Below are positions 1 through 9,183 of a stretch of DNA of 64,000 nt, one piece after another. The notes under the pieces are model-generated. The model was not told the origin of the DNA. It made no database searches and saw only the letters and a program-made list of their open reading frames with translations. Position 1 is the stretch's first letter. Every line of letters starts with the position of its first letter. The translations under genes were made by a program, and so were the position numbers. Origin of the DNA: CAZMXP01 sp964570285 (GTDB taxonomy: Bacteria > Planctomycetota > PLA2); contig CAZMXP010000008.1 of the NCBI GenBank assembly GCA_964570285.1, positions 39,356-103,355 on the forward strand, in the 5' to 3' direction.

Positions 1-983
1 ACGGCGCCCATCACCCGCGCGCGACCTTCTTCCACCAGAGCCGCTGGTGCCGGATCCTGGCGCAGACCTTCCGCCATCCCGTGCGGTCGCTGCTGGTCGA
101 GGGGGGCGGCGCGATCCGCGGGATCCTCCCGCTCTTCCGCTGCCGCGGCCTGCGCGGGGGGGTCTCCCTCTTCTCGCTGCCGCACACCGTCTATGGCGGC
201 CCGCTGGCCGACGACGAAGCGGCGGAGCAGGCGCTGCTCGAGGGCGCGCGCAGGCTCGCGCTGGAGGAGGGAGCCCGGCGGATCGAGTTCCGCAACCGCT
301 ATCCCACCTCGCTCGCGCTCGCGCCGCTGGAGGGCTTCGTCACCTTCGAGAAGGAACTGCCGAAGAGCCCCGATCTCTGCTACCGCTCCCTGCCGAAGAA
401 GTCGCGCGAGGCGATCAACCAGGCCCGCAAGCGGCACAAGCTCGAGGCCGCCTTCTCGACGGACCTCGACACGTTCTACGCCCTGCTCGCGGCCTCCTAC
501 AAGAACCTCGGGACCCCCTTGTTCCCGAAGGTCTTCTTCGAGCGGATCCTCGCGGAGTTCCCGCGCGAGTCGTCGATCCTTCTCGTCCGCCACGAGGGCC
601 ACGCGGTGGCCGCCGTGCTCTCCGTCGTCTTCCGCGGCATCATGATGCCGCTCTACAGCGGCGAGGCGCCGATGGTGGGCCACCTGAAGGCGAACAACTT
701 CAAGTACCTCGCGCTGATGGAGCGCGCGGTCGAGAGCGGATGCACGCGCTTCGACTTCGGGCGCAGCCGCCTCTCCAACGAGGGGGTCGTCCGCTTCAAG
801 ATCAACCAGGGGTTCGATCCCATCCCGCTGCCCTACCAGGTGGACGGCGCGACGGAGGACCCCGGCAAGGCTGTGGCCGACCCCAACCGCGGCTTCTACG
901 CGAAGGCCCGGCTGGCGTGGCGGCGGCTGCCCGATGGTGTCGCTCGGTGGGTCGGGCCCCGCCTCGTCCGGTACTTCCCGTGA
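1..983 (+). CDS. FemAB-like acyltransferase (5' end outside window)
   Basis: The frame is open from base 3, so the gene starts before the window; 326 codons are visible. Near the start it reads ATFFHQSRWCRILAQTF and then RGILPLF and YGGPLADDE, the pattern of the FemAB-like GNAT-fold proteins that accompany exosortase/PEP-CTERM polysaccharide loci. A conserved-looking KKSREAINQARK segment and a C-terminal FDFGRSR segment also fit that group. The likely role is aminoacyl or acyl transfer to a cell-surface polymer or its precursor, in the cytoplasm; the substrate is unknown. The ligase-like gene begins 17 bases downstream on the same strand, suggesting one operon. A GTG at 81 could be taken as a start but would cut into the conserved fold. 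Confidence 0.8.
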   Translation, partial: GAHHPRATFFHQSRWCRILAQTFRHPVRSLLVEGGGAIRGILPLFRCRGLRGGVSLFSLPHTVYGGPLADDEAAEQALLEGARRLALEEGARRIEFRNRYPTSLALAPLEGFVTFEKELPKSPDLCYRSLPKKSREAINQARKRHKLEAAFSTDLDTFYALLAASYKNLGTPLFPKVFFERILAEFPRESSILLVRHEGHAVAAVLSVVFRGIMMPLYSGEAPMVGHLKANNFKYLALMERAVESGCTRFDFGRSRLSNEGVVRFKINQGFDPIPLPYQVDGATEDPGKAVADPNRGFYAKARLAWRRLPDGVARWVGPRLVRYFP

Positions 984-999
984 TTCGCAGGAGTCTCCC

Positions 1000-2322
1000 A
1001 TGCTCAGGATGATTCTCGTACTCGCCCTCTTCGGGGCCGGCACCGTCGCCGGTCTCCAGTCGGCCGTGATCGCGAGCTGCTTCTTCATCTGGAACGACAC
1101 CTTCCGCCCCGCCGAGTGGGCCTACTACCACGGGATCCTCCGGCCCGAGACCTTCAAGGCCGTGCACATCGCGACGGCCGTGCTCGCCCTTTCGCTCTTC
1201 ATCCGGCCGTGGAAGCGCCGCTGGAACGGGGTGGCCACGGCGATGCTCATCTTCCTCGGCTGGGTCTTCGTCTGCGCGCTGGCGGCGCAGTTCCGCGAGA
1301 TCGCGATGGAGAAGGCCGTCACGACGGCGAAGTACATGATCCCGCTGGCGTTCATCTCCGCGACGCTCTGCACGCGGTCGTCCCAGCACCTCTTCCTCTA
1401 CACACTCGCGGCCTCGGTCGGGATCTGGATGGTCCACCACGGCGTCAACGCGATCGTGGCGAACGAGCCCGAGCCCTACATGGCGATCCGCGGCGGCCAG
1501 ATGTCGGACCGCAACGACTTCATGGTCGCGGGGACCGCCTGCATCCCGATGATCCTCTACATCGGGTTCCGGTACGAGGGGCCTGCGCGCAAGTGGGTGC
1601 GGCTCCTCGCGAAGGCCGGCGCCGTCTTCTCGGCCGGCGCGCTCTTCTACAGCGAGTCGCGGGGCGCCGTGGTCGGGTTCTCCGCGCTGCTCCTCTGGTA
1701 CGCCGTCTCGACGGGGCGGTTCTTCAAGCGGCTCTTCACCGTGGTGGCCGTCGCCGGGCTCCTCGTCGCCGTCATGCCGGGCTTCGTCTGGGAGCGCATG
1801 TCCACGATCGAGGTGGGCGAGGATCAGACCGAGTCGTCGGCGGCCAATCGCCTCGTCCACATGAAGACGGCGGTGGACGTGACGCTGGACTACCCCGTGA
1901 CCGGGGTCGGTCCGAGCAACTTCCCCATCGTCTCGAGCCGCTACTCGGTCTTCAATGCCGAGCCGCACAGCATCTGGCTGAAGTGCTCCTCGGAGTACGG
2001 CCTGCCGATGCTGGTCTTCTTCCTGCTGCTCGTGGGACGCCTGCTCTTCCGGCTCCGGGCCAGCGCCGCGCTGGCGAGGCGCGCGGGGGACCGGCAGACC
2101 GAGGCCCTCGCCACGACGCTGAACTGCGCCCTCTTCGGATTCCTCGCGACGGGCTCGTTCACGAGCCAGTTCCTGAGCGAGTACATGTGGGCGATCATCG
2201 GCCTCATCGGTGCGTTCCTCGCGACGCCGGTCCAGCACCTCGCCCCGGAGGGCGAACCGGCCGGCGAGGAGCCGTCCCGGTCGGCTGCCGGAGAGCGCCC
2301 GGTCGCCCTGCCTCGCGCCTGA
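1000..2322 (+). CDS. O-antigen ligase / O-glycosylation ligase-like membrane protein
   Basis: A 440-residue polytopic membrane protein with about ten hydrophobic segments. The large region with YSESRGAVVGFSALLLWY followed by ERMSTI and AANRLVHMKTAVD is typical of Wzy/WaaL-type proteins, and in particular of the putative O-glycosylation ligases found with exosortase A. It would join or polymerise glycan at the periplasmic face. I chose the ATG at 1000 because it follows GGAGTCTCCC and starts a clean first membrane segment; the open frame extends back to 934 into the previous gene. The GT4 gene follows 21 bases later. Ligase and polymerase functions cannot be told apart by sequence reading. Confidence 0.8.
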   Translation: MLRMILVLALFGAGTVAGLQSAVIASCFFIWNDTFRPAEWAYYHGILRPETFKAVHIATAVLALSLFIRPWKRRWNGVATAMLIFLGWVFVCALAAQFREIAMEKAVTTAKYMIPLAFISATLCTRSSQHLFLYTLAASVGIWMVHHGVNAIVANEPEPYMAIRGGQMSDRNDFMVAGTACIPMILYIGFRYEGPARKWVRLLAKAGAVFSAGALFYSESRGAVVGFSALLLWYAVSTGRFFKRLFTVVAVAGLLVAVMPGFVWERMSTIEVGEDQTESSAANRLVHMKTAVDVTLDYPVTGVGPSNFPIVSSRYSVFNAEPHSIWLKCSSEYGLPMLVFFLLLVGRLLFRLRASAALARRAGDRQTEALATTLNCALFGFLATGSFTSQFLSEYMWAIIGLIGAFLATPVQHLAPEGEPAGEEPSRSAAGERPVALPRA

Positions 2323-2343
2323 CGCGAGGGCCTCCCGTTCCCC

Positions 2344-3564
2344 GTGCGCATCCTGACGATCTCCGGCCTGTTCCCGAGCCGGAGTTCGCCGGCTCACGGG
2401 GTCTTCGTCCTCCAGAGGACGAAGGCGCTGCGGGACGCGGGCCATGAGATCCGCGTCCTCGCGCCCGTGCCGTGGGTGCCCCCGGGCCCGGTCCCCGCCC
2501 GCTACGCCAGGCTGAGGTCCACGCCGCGCGACGAGATCCTCGAAGGGATCCCCGTCCGCCACCCGCGCTACTTCATGGTCCCGAAGATCGGCGTCTACGC
2601 GCAGGATCGGCTCTACGCCCACGGCATCCGGCGGGCGGTCCGCGAGGCGGTAGCCGACTTCCACCCCGACCTGCTCGACGTGCACTACCTCTTTCCGGAT
2701 GCCTGCGGCGTGGCGCGCCTGGCGACACGCCTGGGGCTCCCCTACGTCTGCTCCGCGCGCGGCAGCGACGTCAAGGTCCTCGGGCGGATCCCGTTCCTCG
2801 CGCGCCGCATTCGTGGCGCGCTGCTCGGCGCGTCTGCCGTCATCGCCGTCTCGCGCGACCTCGCGGAGACGATGCGCCGTCAGGCCCTGTATGAGGGCGA
2901 GATCGCGGTGATCCCGAACGGCGTAGACCCCGACGTGTTCCGCCCCCGCAACCGCGCCGAGGCGCGGGGCGCCCTGGGCCTCCCGGTCCGCGGGCGCATC
3001 GTCGTGTGCGTGGGACACGTGGCACCCGCGCACGGGCAGGACCTGATCGTGGAGGCGTTCCAGAGTCCGGACGCGCCCCCGGACGTGACGGCGTACCTGA
3101 TCGGGGGCGGCCGGGGGCTCGACGCGATGCGCCGCGAGGTGGCGCGGCGGGGACTTGCGGGACGCATCCACCTGCCGGGCCCCGCGCCGCATGCGCAGAT
3201 CCCGCTCTGGTTCGCCGCCGCCGACGCGTCGCTCCATCCCGGTTCGCATGCCGGCTGCCCGAACGCCGTGCTCGAGTCGCTCGCATGCGGCACCCCCTGC
3301 CTCGCGAGCGACATCCCCGAGATGCGCGAGGTGATCGACGCCGACCGTCAGGGAGTGCTCGTCGCGCGGGAGCCCGCGGCGATCGCGCGCGGGATCCGGG
3401 CGCTCCTCGAACGGTCGGCGGCCGCGGAGGTTCGGCCCGCGGCGCCGCGCTCCTGGGGCGACGTGGCGCGCGAGATCACCGCCCTGTTCGAGGGGGTGCG
3501 GTCGCCCGCGGCGGCGAAGGCGCCGCGCTCGCTGTCTCCGCGAACCGGCGGTGCCAGAGGTTGA
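2344..3564 (+). CDS. Glycosyltransferase family 4
   Basis: A 406-residue GT-B glycosyltransferase starting at GTG 2344. The N-terminal lobe opens with MRILTISGLFPS and HGVFVLQR. The C-terminal lobe has VIPNGVDPDVF, the glycan-donor region HPGSHAGCPNAVLESLACG and then EMREVI, all usual in GT4 enzymes that build exopolysaccharide on a lipid carrier at the cytoplasmic membrane. It resembles the exosortase-associated GT4 group. Its last 89 bases overlap the end of the convergent asnB gene, and both C-termini are low-complexity (Ala/Pro/Arg), so the overlap probably reflects drifting tails. Donor and acceptor sugars cannot be predicted. Confidence 0.85.
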   Translation: MRILTISGLFPSRSSPAHGVFVLQRTKALRDAGHEIRVLAPVPWVPPGPVPARYARLRSTPRDEILEGIPVRHPRYFMVPKIGVYAQDRLYAHGIRRAVREAVADFHPDLLDVHYLFPDACGVARLATRLGLPYVCSARGSDVKVLGRIPFLARRIRGALLGASAVIAVSRDLAETMRRQALYEGEIAVIPNGVDPDVFRPRNRAEARGALGLPVRGRIVVCVGHVAPAHGQDLIVEAFQSPDAPPDVTAYLIGGGRGLDAMRREVARRGLAGRIHLPGPAPHAQIPLWFAAADASLHPGSHAGCPNAVLESLACGTPCLASDIPEMREVIDADRQGVLVAREPAAIARGIRALLERSAAAEVRPAAPRSWGDVAREITALFEGVRSPAAAKAPRSLSPRTGGARG

Positions 3565-5476
3565 ACATCATCAGGATCCAGAGCTCCGTCGAGCGGTTGC
3601 GCAGGCCCGACTGGTGCTGGTTCCAGAGCTTCTCGACCTCCTCCCGCCGGAAGAAGTGGCGCGTCCCCTCGCTCTCCAGCAGCAGGTCGCGCGCGTACTC
3701 ACGCATCTCGCCGCGCAGCCACTCGGGCAGCGGGACACCGAACCCCATCTTCGGCCGGTAGAGCACCTCCCGCGGCAGGTGCGGCTCCAGCGCCTTCTTG
3801 AGGATCCACTTCTTCTCGCGGCCCCGGATCTTCATCGACGAGGGCACGCGCGCGGCGAGTTCCATGAATTCGTGGTCAAGCACCGGGCAGCGCACCTCGA
3901 GCGAGACCGCCATGCTCGCGCGGTCGACCTTCACGAGGATGTCCTCGCAGAGGTAGGTCTTGATGTCGAGATAGAGCAGGCGCGAGAGGTGGTCCTCGGC
4001 CTGCGCGGCCGCGTAGTGGTGGCGGAAGAGGTCGATGCTCCGGTGGTCGCCGAGGGCGGCGCGCACCCCGGGCTGCAGCAGTTCGGCCTTCTGCTCCTCC
4101 TTGAACGCGGAGACGGAGTGGAAGTAGGCATCCACCGGATCGCGCGCGAGGTTTCCGAGGAAGGCCTTGCCGCGGAAGACCTGCGGCAGCCAGTCGGCCT
4201 TCGGGTAGAGCTTGCCGACGGCGCCGAAGAGCGGACGGCGCAGCCAGCGGGGGAACCAGCCGCGGACGAGGTTCTCGCGCATGTCGAACCAGTAGCGGCG
4301 GTAGCCGGCGAAGTTCTCGTCCCCGCCGTCGCCCGAGAGCGCGACGGTCACCTTCTCCCGCGCGGTCTTCGAGACGTAGTAGGTCGGGACCGCGGAGGCG
4401 TCCGCGAACGGCTCGTCGTAGTGCCACGCGAGCTTCTCGACGATCGGGATCGCCTCGGGCGTGACCGCGTACTCGTGGTGGTCGGTGGCGAAGCGCTTCG
4501 CGATGAGGCGCGCGTACTCCGACTCGTCGTAGGCGGCCACGGAGAACGAGATGGACGACGTCTTCACGGGCCCGGAGGAGAGGCCGGCCATGAGGCCGAC
4601 GACGGCGGAGGAGTCGACCCCGCCGCTCAGGAAGGCGCCGAGGGGCACCTCGCTCATCATGCGGATCTTCACGGACTCGCGCAGCTTCTCGACGATCTCC
4701 TCGCCGAGCGCCTCCGCGGACTCCTCGCGGCGCGGGACGAAGGGGAGATCCCAGTAGCAGCTCGTGCGGATGTCGCGCTCGGTGACCACCGCGTAGTGCG
4801 CCGCCGGGAGCTTCCGCACGTCGCGGAAGATCGCGCGCGGCGACGGCACGTAGAGCAGCGACAGGTAGTCGCTCACCGCGGTCGGGTCGATCTCCCGCGG
4901 GATGCCCGGCACCTCGAGGATCGACTTCATCTCGGAGCCGAACGCGAAGCGCCCCTGGTGCGCGGCGTAGTAGAGGGGCTTCTTGCCGAGGCGGTCGCGG
5001 GCGAGGAAGAGCACGCGCTTGCGCTCGTCCCAGATCGCGTAGGCGAACATGCCGCGCATGCGGCGCACGCTCTCCTCGCCCCACTCCTCCCACGCGTGCA
5101 CGATCATCTCCGTGTCCGAGTTCGTGCGGAAGCGGTGGCCGAGGCGCTCCAGCTCCGCCTTGAGCGCCTCGAAGTTGTAGATCTCCCCGTTGAAGGTGAT
5201 CCAGACGGTGCCATCCTCGTTGGAGAGGGGCTGCTGGCCCGTCGCGAGGTCGATGATGGAGAGGCGCCGGTGGCCGAAGCCGACGTGACCCTGCCCCGGC
5301 AGGGCCGAAAGCCCGTGGACCGGCACGTCGGGGCAGGCGGCGCGCGCGTCGGGCCGGTTGAGGAAGTAGCCCTCCTCGTCGGGGCCGCGGTGGACGACCG
5401 CGCGCGTCATCCGCACGAGAACCTCGGGATCGACGGGGCGCCCGTCCCGCTGGTAGAGCCCGGCAATGCCGCACAT
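3476..5476 (-). CDS. asnB: Glutamine-dependent amidotransferase, AsnB type (exosortase-associated)
   Basis: A 666-residue protein with the complete asparagine synthetase B architecture. It starts MCGIAGLYQRDG, so the Ntn glutaminase nucleophile Cys2 is present, followed by RGPDEEG and YNGE-type glutamine-binding motifs (FNGEIYNFE). The synthetase half carries the PP-loop FLSGGVDSSAVV near residue 280 and then SGDGGDENFAGY. It transfers glutamine-derived ammonia to a carboxylate activated with ATP. In polysaccharide loci such enzymes amidate uronic acids or peptide groups rather than free aspartate. It is the last gene of a minus-strand set of three related genes, 41 bases after the second one. 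The last 30 residues are Pro/Ala/Arg-rich. Confidence 0.88.
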   Translation of the reverse strand: MCGIAGLYQRDGRPVDPEVLVRMTRAVVHRGPDEEGYFLNRPDARAACPDVPVHGLSALPGQGHVGFGHRRLSIIDLATGQQPLSNEDGTVWITFNGEIYNFEALKAELERLGHRFRTNSDTEMIVHAWEEWGEESVRRMRGMFAYAIWDERKRVLFLARDRLGKKPLYYAAHQGRFAFGSEMKSILEVPGIPREIDPTAVSDYLSLLYVPSPRAIFRDVRKLPAAHYAVVTERDIRTSCYWDLPFVPRREESAEALGEEIVEKLRESVKIRMMSEVPLGAFLSGGVDSSAVVGLMAGLSSGPVKTSSISFSVAAYDESEYARLIAKRFATDHHEYAVTPEAIPIVEKLAWHYDEPFADASAVPTYYVSKTAREKVTVALSGDGGDENFAGYRRYWFDMRENLVRGWFPRWLRRPLFGAVGKLYPKADWLPQVFRGKAFLGNLARDPVDAYFHSVSAFKEEQKAELLQPGVRAALGDHRSIDLFRHHYAAAQAEDHLSRLLYLDIKTYLCEDILVKVDRASMAVSLEVRCPVLDHEFMELAARVPSSMKIRGREKKWILKKALEPHLPREVLYRPKMGFGVPLPEWLRGEMREYARDLLLESEGTRHFFRREEVEKLWNQHQSGLRNRSTELWILMMFNLWHRRFAETASAAPSPPRATAPPRTGR

Positions 5477-5517
5477 GGTTCCTTCCTCCGCGCCCGCGGC
5501 GCGCCGCTAACGAGCCC

Positions 5518-7374
5518 TCATCGGCTGGCCCCGTCCCGCGCTTGACGCGCCGCCGCCCGCTCCCCGTGCGTGCGGAACCAGAGCTCGAGCATCATCAGCG
5601 TCCAGATCATGACGCCGTAGTATCCCGCGTGGCCCGTCCGGTGCAGCTCGAGAATCTCGTCGAGGAAGGCGGGACGCACGATTCCGCGCCCGCGCAGCCC
5701 GGCGAGGCAGTCCGAAGCGAGGGCCTGCAGCGGCTCGTGGGTCCGCAGCCAGACGCCGAACGGCAGCCCGAAGCCGTGCTTCTGCTTCCGGAGGATCTTC
5801 TCCGGCAGGAAGTCCGCGAGCGCCCACTTGAAGAACCAGCGGAGCTGGTAGCCCTTCACCTTCAGGTCGGAGGGCAGCCGCGCCGCGAAGGCGACCATCG
5901 CGTCGTCGAGGAAGGGGTAGGCGACCTCCACGCCCGCGAGCCCGCAGGAGCCGTTGACCTTCACGAGGTCGTTGTCCGCGAGCGTGAACTTCAGATCGAG
6001 CGCGAGCAGCCGGTTCAGGCTCGAGTCGGCGTCCGCGCCGTCGTAGACCTCGCGCGCGAGGCGGATCGGCTCCTCGCGGTCCACCGAGGCGAGGAACGAG
6101 GGCTCGAAGACCCGCTCTGCGCCGAGCATGCGGAGCAGCGTGTAGTTGTAGAGCCGGTCGGGCAGGCGCGTGTTCGCCTGCCGGATGTAGCTGCGCGCCT
6201 TGCGCACGAGCGCGAGCCGTTCGCCGAACGGGAAGCGGCGCAACAGCGGCTCGAGGAGCGCGCGGAAGAGGCGCGGCACGCGCCCGTACACGTCGAACAC
6301 CCTCTGGCTCGCGTAGCGCTCGTTGCCGCCGAAGATCTCGTCGCCGCCGTCGCCGGCCAGCATCCTGTGGACGCCGTCGTCGGCCGCGAGGCGCGCGCAG
6401 AAGTAGGTCGGCACCGCCGACTCGTTCGCGAAGGGGTTCCCGTGGGCCGCGGCGATGCGCGGGATCGCGGCGAGCACGTCGTCGGGGGTGACGTAGTACT
6501 CGTGGTGGTCGGTCCCGAAGTGGCGCGCCGCCGTCCGCGCGAACTCCATCTCGTCGTAGCCCTCCGCGGCGAACCCGATCGAGTAGGTCTTCGCGGGCCG
6601 TCCGAGCACCTGCGTCAGGATCCCGGCGACGGTCGAGCTGTCCGTGCCGCCGCTCAGGAAGGCGCCGGCCGCGGCGCTGCCGGCCGAGCGCTCCACGGCC
6701 CCGCGCAGCAGCCCGCGGAACTCGCGCTTGAGTTCCTCGAGGGGGGCGCGGCGCCCCCGGTAGACGGTCCGCCCGAAGAGGGCGCGCTCCGTGCGGCCGT
6801 CCCGGACGTGGAGGTATTCGCCGGGCAGCAGGCGCGACTGCCCGCGCAGCACCGAACGGGGCGCGGGAACCTGATGGAAGAAGACGTAGTCGTAGATCGC
6901 CTGCGGATCGACGCCGCCCCCGCCGGGAAGGCAGAGGGGGGAGGAACCGAACAGCAGGCAGCCCTCCTCGCGTTCGAAGTAGAGGGGGAAGCAGCCGCAG
7001 CGGTCGATCGCGAGGAGCGCCTCGGAGCCGTCGGTCCGGAGGATCGCGGCGGCGAAGAGACCCGTGACGCCGGCGAGCAGGCCCGGGCCGCGGTCGACGA
7101 AACCCTGGGCGAACGCCGCGGCGCCACCCTCCCGTTCCGCGCGCTGGGCGAGGGCGGCGTCCGCGAACGAGGGGCGACCGACGACCGCGACGAGGAGGTC
7201 GTCGCCTTCGTGGAGAGTCGCGTTGCCGTGCAGGGCGGCGGCGGCGAGACCCGCGGCCGGGCCGAGCTTCGTGCGGACCGCCGCCCCGCCGAACGCCCTC
7301 GCGGCCCGCTCGATGCGCGCGGCACCCTCCGACTCGCCGGCGACGCCGCCGACCCACCCTCCGATGCCGCTCAT
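5518..7374 (-). CDS. Asparagine synthetase-like protein with Ser in place of the nucleophile Cys
   Basis: A 618-residue AsnB homologue that starts MSGIGGWVGGVAG, so residue 2, normally the catalytic Cys of the glutaminase domain, is Ser. The synthetase domain looks intact: FLSGGTDSSTVAGIL at about residue 245, then AGDGGDEIFGGNERY and NDLVKVNGSCGLAGVE. The enzyme may therefore still adenylate a carboxylate but probably cannot use glutamine in the usual way; it might take ammonia directly, or act in a complex with the intact homologue encoded 41 bases downstream. Residues 30-150 keep the overall glutaminase fold pattern (ALLAIDRCGCFPLYF) although catalysis is doubtful. The ATG at 7374 is 36 bases after the end of the upstream homologue. 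Confidence 0.82.
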   Translation of the reverse strand: MSGIGGWVGGVAGESEGAARIERAARAFGGAAVRTKLGPAAGLAAAALHGNATLHEGDDLLVAVVGRPSFADAALAQRAEREGGAAAFAQGFVDRGPGLLAGVTGLFAAAILRTDGSEALLAIDRCGCFPLYFEREEGCLLFGSSPLCLPGGGGVDPQAIYDYVFFHQVPAPRSVLRGQSRLLPGEYLHVRDGRTERALFGRTVYRGRRAPLEELKREFRGLLRGAVERSAGSAAAGAFLSGGTDSSTVAGILTQVLGRPAKTYSIGFAAEGYDEMEFARTAARHFGTDHHEYYVTPDDVLAAIPRIAAAHGNPFANESAVPTYFCARLAADDGVHRMLAGDGGDEIFGGNERYASQRVFDVYGRVPRLFRALLEPLLRRFPFGERLALVRKARSYIRQANTRLPDRLYNYTLLRMLGAERVFEPSFLASVDREEPIRLAREVYDGADADSSLNRLLALDLKFTLADNDLVKVNGSCGLAGVEVAYPFLDDAMVAFAARLPSDLKVKGYQLRWFFKWALADFLPEKILRKQKHGFGLPFGVWLRTHEPLQALASDCLAGLRGRGIVRPAFLDEILELHRTGHAGYYGVMIWTLMMLELWFRTHGERAAARQARDGASR

Positions 7375-7410
7375 CGCGCCTCCTGCGTCATGTTTCGTCC
7401 GGTTGCAAGG

Positions 7411-9183
7411 TCAATCTTGAATCGCGGCGCGCGCGGCATACTCGAAGGAGATCAGGCGCCCGAGCAGGGGGAGCGGCACGCCCGGCCCGCTCCGCAGGGC
7501 GTCGAGGAAGGCCTCGTAGCGGGCACGGTCGAGCAGCGGCAGCGACGCCATCGACGCCGGCGCGAGCCAGTCCCCCGCACCCCCTGCCCTCCATCGCGCG
7601 AGCAGGGCGCCCTCGTGCGGATCGCGCTCGCGCCTCCACCACTTCGCCTTCGCCCGCCGCACCACCGAGGCGGGCCAGCGCAACGCGCCGGGAAGCAGGC
7701 GCGGCAGATGCCTCGCGCGCAGCGGGAGCGGGGGAAAGCCGCTCGCGAGGGGGACCTGCCGCAGCGGCGCCGCAAGGCCGCCGAGGATCTTCCGCAGCAG
7801 GTTGCCGTGGAGCCGCTCGGCCGACGGGATCCGGTAGAGCACTTCGAGGGGCCGCCGGAGCAGCAGCGGCGAGCTGTTGCCCCAGATCTCGTTCGTCGCG
7901 CTGCCGATCGCCCCTTGCCAGCACTGCATGCGCAGGTGCAGGTAGGCGTGGTCGAAGAGCACCGGCAGCGGCTCGCCGCGTCGCGGCGCGAGGGCCGCCT
8001 CGAGCATCGCGCGGTAGTGTGCCGCGGGATCGGGCGCCGCCGGGAGGAAGGGGGGCACGAGCAGCGCGTGGGTGAACCGTCGCAACAGCGCGCCCGCGAC
8101 ATCGCCCCCCGTCTTGCCGAGGTGCTGCGACGTCCACCAGTAGTTCCGGAAGACCTCGCCGCCGGAGCCGTTCACGCTCATGCCGTACTCCGCCGCATGC
8201 GGCTCGTGGATCGCGGCGATGGCGGCGTATTCGATGGCGTCGTACTCGCCGTCCACCCGGGCGGCCGCGGCGAGCACGCGCCCGAAGTCGGCCTGCGCCT
8301 CGAGGCCGCGCTCGCGCGGCTCGTGCACGAGCTTCAGCCCGAGGCGACGCGCGAGTTCCGCCGCGATGCGCACGTCGGCGTGGCCGGCGTCGCCGGTCAC
8401 GGTCACATCGAAGCTGCGGCCGAGTCCGTGGAGCAGGCCGACGACGAGGCGGGAGTCGAGCCCGCCCGTGAGGTCCGGCAGCAGTCGGGCCGACGCGGGC
8501 GCGAAGGCGTCGAGGCAGGATCGGAGCGCCGAGACGAGCTGCTCCGCGCTGGCCGCGCGCTCCCCGGCGCAGGAGGGCGGGACGAGGCGCGCGGCGTCCT
8601 CGTCGATCGCCACACAGCGACCGCCGCGGAACCGGTAGCGCCTTGCGCCCCCGAGGCGCCTCACGCCCACGAAGGGGGTCCGGTCCCCGAAGAGGGTGCC
8701 CGAGCCGAGGAACTCCCAGAACGAGAGGGGGTCGGGGGGCGCGCGCCGGGCGCGGGCGAGCGCGACGGGAGAGGTCCCGAGAAGGAGGCCGTCCTCCGCC
8801 TCGGCGGCATAGACGTGCAGGCGACCGAAGTGGTCGGGCGCCACGATCAGTTCGCCGCTCGCCGTGTCGGCGTAGACGAGCGCATAGGTGCCGTCGAGGC
8901 GGTCGAGCTCCTCGGGCCCCCTCGTTTCGATGAGGCGCAGCAGGGCGGCGTTGTCGTCGAGGCCGCAGTCGGGGTGGTGCCAGCTCCCCGCGGAGAGGAG
9001 CCAGCCGCCCTTCGAGAGGGCCGGAGCGGCACCGGAGCCGTTGAGGCGTGCGAACATGACGAACCCCGGCCCCTCGGCGGCCACCCGGAGACCTTTCTCC
9101 TCCGTGATGTGCCGGCGCGCGCGCTCGAATCCCTCGGGAGCCGGGCGTCCCGGCGACGGCTGCTCGACGAGAAAGGCACCCAC
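7411..9183 (-). CDS. Divergent asparagine synthetase-like protein lacking an N-terminal Cys
   Basis: A 590-residue protein, first of the three AsnB-like genes in transcription order. It opens MGAFLVEQPSPGRP, with no Cys or Ser nucleophile at position 2. A degenerate Ntn-like domain is recognisable from YALVYADTASGELIVAPDHFGR at about residues 100-125, cut here only as a motif guide. The synthetase half has a PP-loop LTGGLDSRLVVGLLHG near residue 275 and NGSGGEVFRNYWW in place of the usual GDGGDE segment. ATP binding and carboxylate activation are plausible; amidotransfer from glutamine is not. Such degenerate homologues occur beside polysaccharide genes and in lasso-peptide loci, but no lasso precursor or B protease was seen here. 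Confidence 0.72.
   Translation of the reverse strand: MGAFLVEQPSPGRPAPEGFERARRHITEEKGLRVAAEGPGFVMFARLNGSGAAPALSKGGWLLSAGSWHHPDCGLDDNAALLRLIETRGPEELDRLDGTYALVYADTASGELIVAPDHFGRLHVYAAEAEDGLLLGTSPVALARARRAPPDPLSFWEFLGSGTLFGDRTPFVGVRRLGGARRYRFRGGRCVAIDEDAARLVPPSCAGERAASAEQLVSALRSCLDAFAPASARLLPDLTGGLDSRLVVGLLHGLGRSFDVTVTGDAGHADVRIAAELARRLGLKLVHEPRERGLEAQADFGRVLAAAARVDGEYDAIEYAAIAAIHEPHAAEYGMSVNGSGGEVFRNYWWTSQHLGKTGGDVAGALLRRFTHALLVPPFLPAAPDPAAHYRAMLEAALAPRRGEPLPVLFDHAYLHLRMQCWQGAIGSATNEIWGNSSPLLLRRPLEVLYRIPSAERLHGNLLRKILGGLAAPLRQVPLASGFPPLPLRARHLPRLLPGALRWPASVVRRAKAKWWRRERDPHEGALLARWRAGGAGDWLAPASMASLPLLDRARYEAFLDALRSGPGVPLPLLGRLISFEYAARAAIQD

Noticed and set aside
802..3249. 815-codon minus-strand frame
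   Set aside because: It lies antisense to three well-supported genes and its product is Arg/Gly/Asp-rich without domains.
7411..9183. Lasso-peptide cyclase instead of glycan amidotransferase homologue
   Set aside because: Required precursor and protease genes are missing and the neighbours are polysaccharide genes.
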